64,000 nucleotides of DNA from Mytilisepta virgata (taxonomy: Eukaryota; Mollusca; Bivalvia; Mytilida; Mytilidae). This document shows positions 43,501 to 55,500 of this stretch, in pieces. The stretch covers positions 31,736,001 through 31,800,000 of the forward strand of contig CM051511.1 of assembly GCA_028015205.1 (NCBI GenBank), in the 5' to 3' direction. Position 1 is the first letter of the stretch. Every line of letters begins with the position of its first letter. The notes under the pieces are model-generated. The model did no database searches and had not been told where the DNA came from. It was given only the letters and a program-made list of their open reading frames with translations. The position numbers were made by a program, and so were the translations under genes.

Positions 43501-46500
43501 GTTCTTGTTTTGTCCTATACTCTTTTAACTTGTTAAAATCCTGAAAACTTCAATTTATCTGTTTTTCCCAAGATAAAACTCTGAAATGCATGTATGTTAC
43601 CTGCAATCTGTAGTTATTATCCCAAATTACTTTTGATTGATCTGATCAATCATTAGTAGGCCTTCCATTTTAATTGGACTGTTGTAAACCTAAATCTGAT
43701 TTAATGAGCTGACATTTTGTCTAACCTAAATTAAAGTTTAACTATGACAAATGTGATGAAAATATGATAAATTTCTATCTCTGGGGAAATTATGACAAGT
43801 TCCCATAAAATCTTTAAAAAAATCAGAAAAATTGATTTCCGTTAAATTCTAAAAGTACATTTTATATTATATCAAGTTCAAAAAGTTTAGCATGACATCA
43901 GTAAAAATCACAAGCCTATAAATATTGACAAGTTACCATGGTAATATGAGGAGATGTTGATTTCATGATCACCTGACCATATTATAGGAACCAAAGTCAT
44001 TTAAATGATTGATAATTAATCTATAAAGGTCACCTATTGAGAAATATCAAATTTACAAACTAGCTTTAAACTTTTGGTAAGGTTAGTTGAAGATCAAACC
44101 TTTGAAGTATAATGAATGTAAAAAATAAATTATTTATAGGACAATGTCACATGTGTCTTGTATGAACTCTATATCGTGAATATCAGCAGCTTATTAAATA
44201 AATATTATTGAAGTGCAATAAGCAATTAATGCTTGCTACATGATTTGAAGAAAGAAAAAAAAAATTACAAAATGTATCATTTTGTTTGAAAAATAATTTT
44301 TTGCTTCACTTGACTTTGCATTTAAAGACATGATAATTTACTTAAAAAAACATTTCCTATACAATATTAATGTTATGATAATTTACAGATTCCAGCAAAC
44401 TTAAAACAGCAGAATTATAATTACTTAAGTATAAAACTCATCATTTATTTCATGTATTTATTGTACATAAATAACAACTCTATTGTTTGCTTGTGTTCTA
44501 GGCTTAAATGAAATGTATCACAAAATATCTAAATAAATTTGATGCACTGTATGGCCATTTCGTTGACTGACAACTCATCAGCAGTGCTCAAGATCAAAAT
44601 TTTGGAAATTTGGTTGAAGATTTAATGACGAATTCATAAGCACAACCATCAAAATCCCAAACAAACAAAACAAGCAGGGATCAAAACTGAGCTAAGGGTT
44701 ACCTCTGCATCAAAAGGAAAAGCCTTAGAAATTTCTGGTAATTTTTGTCAAATTTTGAATGGAAAATGTAAAGGCATATGAGTAATAAATCATGCCAGGA
44801 TAAAAATTCTGGCTACTGGGCTGATAATCCCCTCGGGGACTTACAGTCCACCAGCAGTGACATAGACCCAGTGGTACTAATAAATGTATCACAAAATACT
44901 AAATAAATTTGATGCACTGTATGGCCATTTCGTTGACTGACAACTCATCAGCAGTGCTGAAGATCAAAATTTTAGAAATGCGGTTGAAGATATAATAAGC
45001 ACAACCATCAAAACCCAAAACAAAACAAAACAAACAGGAATAAAAAAACACAGCTAAGGATTACCTCAGTCTGCATCAAAAGGAAGAGTTTTAGAAATTA
45101 AAGTTAGCCTAAAATTTGGGCTTTCTATCTTTTACTTTTTATCGCTTTTATTTGTTTATCAGTAATTTTTCCTATTCTTTTACTTACATATATAAATGTA
45201 TCTTATTTATAAGCCTATTCTTTAGCTCACTGATCTGTTATCATTTGCTTTACTTTAAATAACATAAGGCCATGTAAATTTGTCACTTCTAACAATATGT
45301 CATTATTTTTTTTCTGTATACTTTTTGTTCATGGAATATTGTGTTAGTTTGGGGTTGTTTTGATGAAATATATTCAGCATCATTTAAAGGAGTCGTTTTT
45401 CTTTTATGTTGTGTGACGGTTTTTCATCTTCTCTACATGATCATCAGATCCCTTAGTACATATTATCAAACTCTACATGTTAAATTTTTTTTGTAATTTT
45501 GTTTCAAAAATTGTTAGTGTAGAACTTGTTGCTATGCTTTTTTCTGGCACAAAATTGTAAAATGTAATGTCACATATTACTTATTTTTTCAGTGGACAAT
45601 GAATTATTCGTATGGAAGAATAAAAATTAATGATCTGTGCCATTGATTTCTCCATAAGATTTGCTACTTAATCATATAGAGTAATTGAATTTAAAGTTTC
45701 TTTAATAACAAATTTAAAAATTCATTACAACAAAGGTTAAAAATCTGTGTTATTTTCAATGAAGCTTTCATGAATTGATATTAGATATCGGCAAAAGAAT
45801 ACCAAAGCCACAGAAGAGGGGGGAGGGGTAGGGGGGTTCTGATCCTGACTTCCCGTTGAAAAAAATAGCAAATCCCGAAATCTCAGGGAAAAAAAGAGCT
45901 TATCCTGAAGAATTTGAACCGCCAATTGGTCAAAAATCATCATAATACATATACAATTCAACTTTAATTGACTGAGTTATATATACCCTAACCCTACATG
46001 ATGTAGGTTGTCTTGTTTTAATTATAAATTTTAATTTCCAGTCTCATCAAAATAGCATTTTCCTGGATCCTGCCTCATTTCCATCTTGTATTCCAGTTCA
46101 TTGAAATATCGTGATCCTGACATCCCGAAAAAGGCCCCTCAAAAAACAGTGGGAAAAGTCCACAAATTTGAAGTCCAAGGAAAAGACAAAGTTAGGCGAA
46201 TGGGACACAACAAACAAATGCCACTAGGAATGGGATATATTTTAGAAAATATTATAGCAAAAAAGAAAAAATAAAATAAAGATGTTATCCTGTACCTTCC
46301 TGCCACTATATAATGCTTTATGGGCTAAAAAATTATCTTTGCTAGAGAAATTTGTGAAGTTTGTATTTTTTGCAGAAATTCTGGTTTGTTTATCCATGAT
46401 TATAACTCACTGTAAGTGTCACTTAGATTCATAAACCGTTTTACAAGATAAAAAACAATGCAAATTTGTTTTCAGTTTTAATGTAGGTAAATTTTCAGAG

Positions 46501-49500
46501 AGAAATGTTCCTCTGTCATATATTACTTATGTTAAAATCTCCTACAAACTCAGGGCTGCTGGTAGTCTTAAAACAATATATTTTCAAAATTTGTTTACAG
46601 GCAGATTTGCTTGATTGATCGTGTACAAAAATGGGTCTATAAATTTAGTAAATTATTCATACCCCAATGATCATTCAGTTAGCCATTTCAAAATGAAAAA
46701 TTCAGCAGATTATTTGATAATTTTCTCATATAATATCTTATTTTAGCACATCATGCAAATTACTCTGAAATGCCTTTGAGTTCTAATGTTTGTTGTACGA
46801 GAGTTCATTAGGATTTAAATAATTTGTGTTTGCAGATTTGAAAGGCAATATGGGATAATTGTCGAGGAGACAAAAACTCTGAAAGAGAAAAAGTGCTTGT
46901 GTGGTTTAAACTGTAATATAGACAAAATAATATATACAAAGTAATTATTGTTCGTTCAGGATCAATATTGGACTGTTTTTAAATGAAGTTTTTAGAAAAA
47001 GATCACAGACACACTTATTATTAGTTACAGAATTATGTTTTGTATTGTTTTCTGAATTAAAAAAAAACACAACTGTAATGAGTTCAAATTGTTTAAAGAA
47101 GAAAAAAATAATTTATCACTTGGAATTTAAAAGTAGAATTTGAATAGAACTGATGATATTCTGGTTAATTACCAGTATAATCAAATTTAAACCGCTAATG
47201 ACTGGATACTCTTGTATACTATAACTGTCTTTCCATATATATATATATTCAAAATTATAAATTTATGAGGTGAAAGAACGGGATCTTATGAAGTTTAATA
47301 ACGTTCAATTTTTATTATCCAAAATGTATTGGTTTATCTATGGAATTTTGTGACGTTTAAATATGATATATGCATCGAGAATAGTAATTTAAAAATTTAA
47401 ATGGAAGTGATTTTAAGGTAGCCGTAGGTTGTATTCTGATTGATTGAGATGTTATTTGAATGTGCACTTTTATCCAATCTAGTTTTCAACTAATACTTCA
47501 ATGATATTCTTTTTTAACATCACAAGAAAATTTTACAAAAATTGAAGTAAAAGTGCAAGGCAGGAAATCAATTTTCTTTGATGCTAGCAGATATCGTAGA
47601 GATCTTCATATAATATAGCTACAGTTACATGCATGTATGCTTTATATTCGATTTCTTTACTGAGTCAAACTGCAATATGGAAAGAGTGATTGATTAATGA
47701 AATTTCTTCATAGACTGGATTACGAATATATATTCATTGTAATATGAGGAATTTTACGTTACACAGGAGTATACCATATCCGTATCATAAGCCGTGGTCT
47801 AATCAGACTTATCGTGATAATTACGATAAAGAACATACACCTATTGTTTTATCACTTAAACAGGTAGATGGATTAACCCCTCCGTATCAAATACAGGTAA
47901 GACTTAAGAAGAAAATAAGATATCTCTTTGTTCAGATATGCTCTGTGTATACATATTGTAAAACATAAAAAAAAACATGCAGTGGGTAAATATTTTATTA
48001 ATTAATTTATCCAAATCAAATAAGGATGAGAAATTAAAGTAATTTAAAAAAGTTAATCGATACAGGCCAGTGACCAAAACGTTCTTGACTTCTTTTATGT
48101 GTCCCCCCCCCCCCCAAATCCAAAAAGCTTGGATACTGTAGTTGCAAAGGACCTTGACATAAATAAAGTCACCTTGACCTACATTTTGGGCATGAATGAC
48201 TTGTTTAAATTTGCATGAAGGTCTTAATACTAAGCATCATAGAATGATAATATGTTCTCATTAAAGGCATTTTTGATAGAAACATACACACATAAAATAC
48301 GTCACCTTGACCTTTGTTTTGCACAAGATTGAAAATAATCCAGTATACTAATTGTTATGGTTACTTTCCAAGCATAATACTAATAGTCATATATAAATGA
48401 TGTTTTCAGTAGTGCAAACATCTTGGATAGTAATGAAAGGTTCATACATGTATATAAATTAAGTGATAATGACCTACTTTTTATGAGTGACTAAATTCTG
48501 TAGTTTTGTGTTAAGTAACTACATGTACATGTTTTTTAGTTGAAAAGATTAAATGACTTCATTGTAGTTTGATTCTAATATATAGTCATTTGAATGAGTA
48601 ATCAACCATATGTCAAGAAATTCTCACTGACTTTTGGACTGTCATAAGTATACAATTAATACCAGTATTATCAAATGTTGAAAGTTAGAAAGACATATTT
48701 GCTTTACATGTTATTGGTTTTAAAAATCCTTACTGAGCTAGGTGACATACGGCAGTAATTTAAAGTTTTTACGAAATTAACGTTTAAACAAATAAATAAA
48801 CGATTTGTCTATACATCGTATGTGTTTCATAGTCTTATTTTCAACAATTGCACAGATGAATTAACTCACCTATCCATTTATTATAAATGTTAAAAGCTAA
48901 GAAAGATAAATTTATGTAAACATCATGTGAAAAACATACAAATTTATAACAACAAGCAAATAGAGGATTCAATATAAGAAGATTTAGTCTTAATGTTCAA
49001 ATTTAAAAGTATGATAACGTGTTTCATCCCTTTTCACAATTCCTGCACAAGATGACGGCTACATGAATACTCATGTTGATGTTCGTGTTCATGGAAAGAC
49101 CATCATATTATTATAATAATATAAAACTTGGCATCTGTCACAGTATAATTGATATGAAAATGAAAGGATAATATTAGGTGTGTTTCAATAACATATTTTC
49201 ATAAATTTACATGTTGCTTGGTTATATATATCTTTAGAATTTATAATAAGTTCATAAATAATGTAAATATTTCAAAAATTAAGATTTAAAATTATAATGT
49301 AATTGGTAACATGTGTATATAAGCCAGATATACTGTTCAGAGTATAATTTGTTGTACATGTAAAATCTAGAAATTTCTGTATTGATTCACTATTTAGTTG
49401 GGACAAACCATGTTATTTTATTGGCGTAATAGATCAGATCCCCACTGTGATTGAATTTCCCTTTTTTAGCAGCATCCACACTCTTTGATTGTATGAGGAT

Positions 49501-52500
49501 AAACATAATTGTGGGTGAATTATTATTTTTATTCCTCAAAAAATAATATCCTTTTTTTCCAGATGAAAAACAATCCTGCATTTATCCCTGTCACTCTTGA
49601 CCTTGATTTTAACTTTTTTACTAATATTTTATAGACTGGAATGTTTTTTTCTCAAAATTTTTCTTTAAAATACGTTATTCTCCTCTGATCCTAGATTTAA
49701 GCAATTAAAATCAAATTGCTGTTCTATAGTATTGTGCCATAGACTTTAAAACTTAAAAAGTGCATAAAATCTTGCAAGAGGAACAGAAATCAAGACATAT
49801 TTAATTTATATATATACCAAAATATTCCACAAGGAAAATGAATATTTTGTATGTACATAAGAGACCAAAGTTATATCATTTGTATAGTATTCTCAGTCTC
49901 ACTCCAAATGAAGAAGTAGTCTGTTGTTGCCTGTTTAAAGTTTCTGATTGTTAAAAATGATTATCAACACTTCCTGTCAATTTCGGAAAAAAATCGAAAT
50001 TCTCTTCTGGATAACAGGTTCATTTTGCAATGGCATATAAACTGGACCATGTTGCAAGATAAGATAATGACAAGATAATGATTAGATATGCTGTACCATA
50101 TAATCTGTTTTCATTTGCATTCTTGGCAAAAAAAAAATGGCAAACCAAAATTACAGTTTTAAGTATTAAAAAATTATAATAATTGGTCCTATAATAAATT
50201 TTATTACCATTTCAGATATGAAATTCTGATGAATCCCAAGCAAACCATTCAAAATACAGGATTGAGAATAATATAATCCAATCAAGTTTAATATACATTA
50301 CAGTATTAGTAGATTGTTTGCATTAATATATTGTTATTAGCTCACCTGACCCAAAGGGTCAAGTGAGCTTTTCTCATCACTTGGCGTCCGTCGTCCGTCG
50401 TCGTCCGTCGTCGTCCGTCGTCCGTCGTCGTCCGTTAACTTTTACAAAAATCTTCTCCTCTGAAACTACTGGGCCAAATTGAACCAAACTTGGCCACAAG
50501 CATCATTAGGGTATCTAGTTTAAAAAATGTGTCCGATGACCCCGCCTACCAACCAACATGGCCGACATGGCTAAAAATAGAACATAGGGGTAAACTGCAG
50601 TTTTTGTCTTATATCTCAAAAACTAAAGCAATTAGAGCAAAACTGACATGGGGTAAAAATGTTCATCAGGTCAAGATCTACCCATCATGAAATTTTCAGA
50701 CGAATCGGTCAACCCTTTGTTGGGTTATTGCCCCTGAATTGTTAATTTTAAGGAAATTTTGCAGTTTTAGGTTATTATCTTGAATTTTATTATAGATAAA
50801 GACAAATTGTAAACAGCAAAAATGTTCAACAAAGTAAGATCTACAAATAAGTCAACATGACCAAAGTCGTTGATTGACCCCTTGTAGGAGTTTTTGCCCT
50901 TTAAAGACGGCATCCAGCGTAAGCTATCCTTTAAAGATCTCTTCCTCTCAAACCACTGGGCCAAATGAGACCAAACTTTGGTGGAATGGTCCTTGGGTGG
51001 CCCTCTTCCAAAATTATGTCTGGCATCCCCGACTTCCAACCGAGATGGCTGCTGTTACTAAAAATAGAAAAAAAAGGGGGGTGACTTTCAAAAATCTTCT
51101 TATATGAAACTAGAAGTCCAGTTGCAACCAAAGTTGGCAGTAATAGTTCTTAGGAGGTTCTCTTTCAGAAATATCTCCAATGACCCGGACTGTTAACCAA
51201 GATGGCCGCCACAGCCGAACTTAGTTTAACATAGGGCCCTATAGGAAAATTCATTGAAAAATCTTCTTGTCTTAAACCACTTGACCAATTGGAACTAGAC
51301 TTGGCAGCAATGGTCCTTAGATGGTCCTCTTACAGACGTGTGTCCGATGACCTGGACTGTCAACCAAGATTGCCGCCACAACCGAACTTAGTTTAACATA
51401 GGGCCCTATAGGAAAATTCATTGAAAAATCTTCTTGTCTGAAACCACTTGACATATTGGAGCCAGACTTGGCAAAATTAGTCCTTAGCAGGTCTTTTTTC
51501 AGAAATGTGTCTGATTTCATGGACTATGAACCAAGATGGCCGCCACAGCAGAACTTAGTTTAACATAGGACCCTATGGGAAATTCACTCAGAAATCTTCT
51601 CGTTTGAAACAACTAAGCCAATTAGAATTAGACTTGGTAGCAATGGTCCTTAGATGGTCCTCTTTCAGAATTTTGTGCGTTGACCCAGACTGTCAACCAA
51701 GATGGCCGCCACACCCGAAATTAGTTTAACATAGGGCCCTATGGAAAAATTCATTGAAAAATCTTTTTGTCTGAAACCACTTGACATATTTGAGCCAGAC
51801 TTGGCAGCATTGGTCCTTAGGAGGTCCTCTTTCAGAATGTGTCTGATTTCGTTGACTGTGAACCAAGATGGCTGCCACAGCAGATCTTAGTTTAACATAG
51901 GACCTTATGGGAAATTCACTCAAAAATCTTCTCGTCTGAAACCACTAAGCCAATTAGAATTAGACTTGGTAGCAATGGTCCTTAGATGGTCCTCTTTCAG
52001 AATTTTGTGCGTTGACCCAGACTGTCAACCAAGATGGCCGCCACACCCGAAATTAGTTTAACATAGGGCCCTATGGAAAAATTCATTGAAAAATCTTTTT
52101 GTCTGAAACCACTTGACATATTGGAGCCAGACTTGGCAGCATTGGTCCTTAGGAGGTCCTCTTTCAGAATGTGTCTGATTTCGTTGACTGTGAACCAAGA
52201 TGGCTGCCACAGCAGATCTTAGTTTAACATATGACCTAATGGGAAATTCACTCAAAAATCTTCTCATCTGAAACCACTAAGCCAATTAGAATTAGACTTG
52301 GTAGCAATGGTCCTTAGATGGTCCTCTTTCAGAATTCTGTGCGATGACCTAGACTGTCAACCAAGATGGCCGCCATACCCGAACTTAGTTTAACATAGGG
52401 CCCTATGGAAAAATTCATTGAAAAATCTTGTTTCTGAAACCACTTGGAATATTGGAGCCAGACTTGGCAGCATTGGTCCTTAGGAGGTCCTCTTTCAGAA

Positions 52501-55500
52501 ATATGTCCGATCACCCGGATTGTAAACCAAGATGGCTGCCACACCGACCTTTGTTAAATATTGGACCCTATAGGAAAATTCATTTAAAAATCTTCTAGTC
52601 TGAAACCACTTAGCCAGTTGGAACAAGACTTAGCAGAAATGGTCCTTAGATGGTTCTCTTTTAGAAACTGGACTAACAACCAAGATGACTGCCACAGCTG
52701 AAATTAGTTTAACATAGAATCCTATAGAAAAACCATCCAAATTGACTGCAACACTTAAATTTTTAGGTCTGCTCAAGGTGAAAAGTTAAATCCAGGTGAG
52801 CGATACAGGCTCTTGAGAGCCTCTAGTCATTTTTACTTACAGTTAGATGTTGGAAAACAACATGAATATCAGCTACGAGTCAGTCTGTATGACACAACAT
52901 ATAAAACATTTCTGGGTCGGATGTGGATGGGACCGCTCAATACAGCTCAAGGTGGAGGAGAAACTAGACCCAGGCTTAAATATAACCAGGTAAATTAATT
53001 GTACTTGTTATCTATGGAAAAATATCTTTTCTCTCTTTGTTTGTCCATATGTGTATACATGTATGTGTTCTTTGGCATGCTCATATTTCAAAGTTTTATC
53101 CAATCACACCCCCAACCATAAAAAATGTCTATCAAATACAAATTAAAATTTAATATAGTATCCCAAACTAGCAAAGGAGCAGTTATCCCCAAGTACCAGT
53201 TCTCGCAATGACATCTGTAATGCCAGAAAACGAGTAAATAGATCGATCATCATCTTTTGGTTTTGAAAAAATAAGAACTTTTTTGTACCATATGATAATT
53301 TTTTTGCATCATTATTTCTTTTCTTTTGGATGGGGTTGCAAGAATTGGTACTTTGCAAGAACTGGTCACTTGCAAGAACTGGTCACATACACACATAAAA
53401 TACGTCACCTTGACCTTTGTTTTGCACAAGTTTGAAAATAGTCTTGTATACATGTATAAATTGGAAAGGTTTGTTTTGAAAAGGTTCTCAGTTAACCATT
53501 AGGTAAGTTGGAACCAAACTTTGATAGAATCCATGTGATTATTTTACTTGAAAATGCTCCTGTCAAAAATAGTTTGAATAAAATCTTGAAGAAAAATCAT
53601 TCTGACAGTGCTGTTAGAAGTTCATGCATATTTAAAAAAGATAAAGGAAAGAATCAGGAATTTTTTTGCTGTATGATACAGATGTGTGATAAAGACTCCT
53701 AGGAGCCTCTTGTTACAAAATTTAGTGTAAAAACTTAAACATTTCTGAATAATTTACATGATATATTGTGGTTTTAAATTGTCTTTAAATTATTTTATGG
53801 TTTTCATGAGGTTTTTAACCTTGAAGTAGTCAATGATATAAGATATAATCATACTTCTTTGTAAATGATTAATGATTTAATAATTTATGATAAACAATTA
53901 AGCAATAAAAATGGAAAATTTGAAAAAAAATTACTGCTTAGCAGGCTTTTAGATATTTGATCACTTTTTATCTTTAAAACATCTAGAAATTCTTTTAAAA
54001 TTTTTGAAACAGAATACTCGTTAGATGAATATTTCATGGTATTATTAAATCTGTTTCTGTAACTTCCAACGATATATTAGCCTGGGCATGATATTAGTAT
54101 TGCTTTGAATTATGATATCTGACAACTGTTTGTTTTGAAAAAAGCAAAAATCTGATGAAAAAATGTATCACAGATACAAAAATAAATTTTGAAATTTATA
54201 GATGTACATTTTATATATACAAATGGAGTGTTACATGTAATCCATATGCTGCATGTATAGGATGAAGTTCACAGAAAATGGAATTGATTTTGATTTTGGC
54301 TATTTACATGTATATCCTTCCCCATCTTGGTTTTGTCTCTGAATTAATGATTGTTGGATGGCCTTTTAGATTATGAAAGATTTTTATCACATGTTTTGTA
54401 CTAATATATATGTTTTTGCATGTCCAGTAATAGCCGGAAGTCGGAGTCGGTTATTTGTCCTCGGGGCCAATATCGATATTGGTCCTAGAAAATCTATATT
54501 TGCCCTCGAAAATCTGTATTGGGCCTCGAAAATCCATATTTTTGTTTGTTTTCTTTTTCTCCATTTTTTAAAAATCTAAAATTCTTTTTAATTTTTTTAA
54601 ATATGTGATAAATACATCATTACATGGCATTTTCCATATCGGCCCTGGTATCATCCATTGACCCATATGGGACCTCGGGCTACAGCCCGATTTGATATTG
54701 GAGTCTCAGGATGATACCAGGGCCGATATGGAAAATGCCATGTAACAATCTATAAATCAATCACAGATTCTTGTTGTAACAAAACTTGATAGGATATTCA
54801 TGATTCATTTATTATCTGAAAATTTGAGATACCGGTATTAAAAGTACATAAAAATTTCTGAATTAAGGGAATACGATAAGTTGCAGTAGGATTTAATGAT
54901 GTTGTTACACATTGTGACATCTTCAAATTAAAGGTTTTTCTTAAATATCTCTATAATAAGAACATAGACCCCTACTTTTTTCATATACATTTAAAGTCAA
55001 AATTTGCATGTTTACTAAATTAATTTATCAATCTTTGCAACCATGTATTTATCAGAGAACTTAACATGAACTAAGTCTATGAATTTTTGAATAGTTTACA
55101 AAAGACCTGGTGAAATTATCTTTTTAGCTCACCTGGCCATAGGCCATGTGAGCTATTGCCATCACTTGGCGTCCGTCGTCGTCGTCGTCTGTCGTCGTCG
55201 TCGTCTGTCGTCGTCGTCGTCGTCGTCTGTAAACTTTTTCAAACGTTAACTCGTCCTAAACTACTGGACCGACTTCAACCTAACTTTGCAGAATTGTTCT
55301 TTAGGGCATCTGGAAAATTTCTATCGTTTAAAATTTTTGAAATGTCGAAAAACATGGCTGTCGTTACTATAAATAGAACATAGGGGTAAATTGCTGTTTT
55401 TTGCAAATAACTCAAAAACCGTTACAGATATCGAAAATCTGACATGGGGTAAAATTGATCAGCATGACAAGATCTACCTACCTTGAAATTTTGAAGGAAA

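Larger units (their letters stand above)
44505..45110 (-). mobile_element. R2 retrozyme-like element, head-to-tail pair
   Basis: Segment 44511-44745 repeats at 44885-45105 (about 85-90% by eye; TTTGATGCACTGTATGGCCA in both). The linking part contains CCCCTCGGGGACTTACAGTC and CACCAGCAGTGACATAGACC. On the minus strand each repeat carries a hammerhead core, and the two cleavage points are exactly 370 bases apart, defining a 370-nt monomer. No protein frame is present. Dimeric arrays of hammerhead-bearing units are the hallmark of retrozymes. Confidence 0.8.
37548..47743 (+). other. NPHP4 intron between exons 1a and 1b
   Basis: A 10-kb AT-rich intron. It holds two MITEs, a family B fragment (42040-42500), the R2 retrozyme dimer (44505-45110) and a repeat rich in GATCCTGAC words (45830-45915, 46060-46140). 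The rest shows only short frames. A palindrome, CTGGGTGTGattCACACCCAG, lies near 38191. Confidence 0.5.

Noticed and set aside
45737..45961. 74-codon minus frame with a proline run
   Set aside because: It is produced by a purine-rich low-complexity tract; there is no gene evidence.
46086..46274. 62-codon frame in an NPHP4 intron as an extra exon
   Set aside because: It lies in a repeat with GATCCTGAC words, has no acceptor and no match to nephrocystin-4.
50390..50440. CGTCCGTCGT tract as a CpG-island promoter
   Set aside because: It is the microsatellite of a Helentron-like element, present in all family copies regardless of genes.
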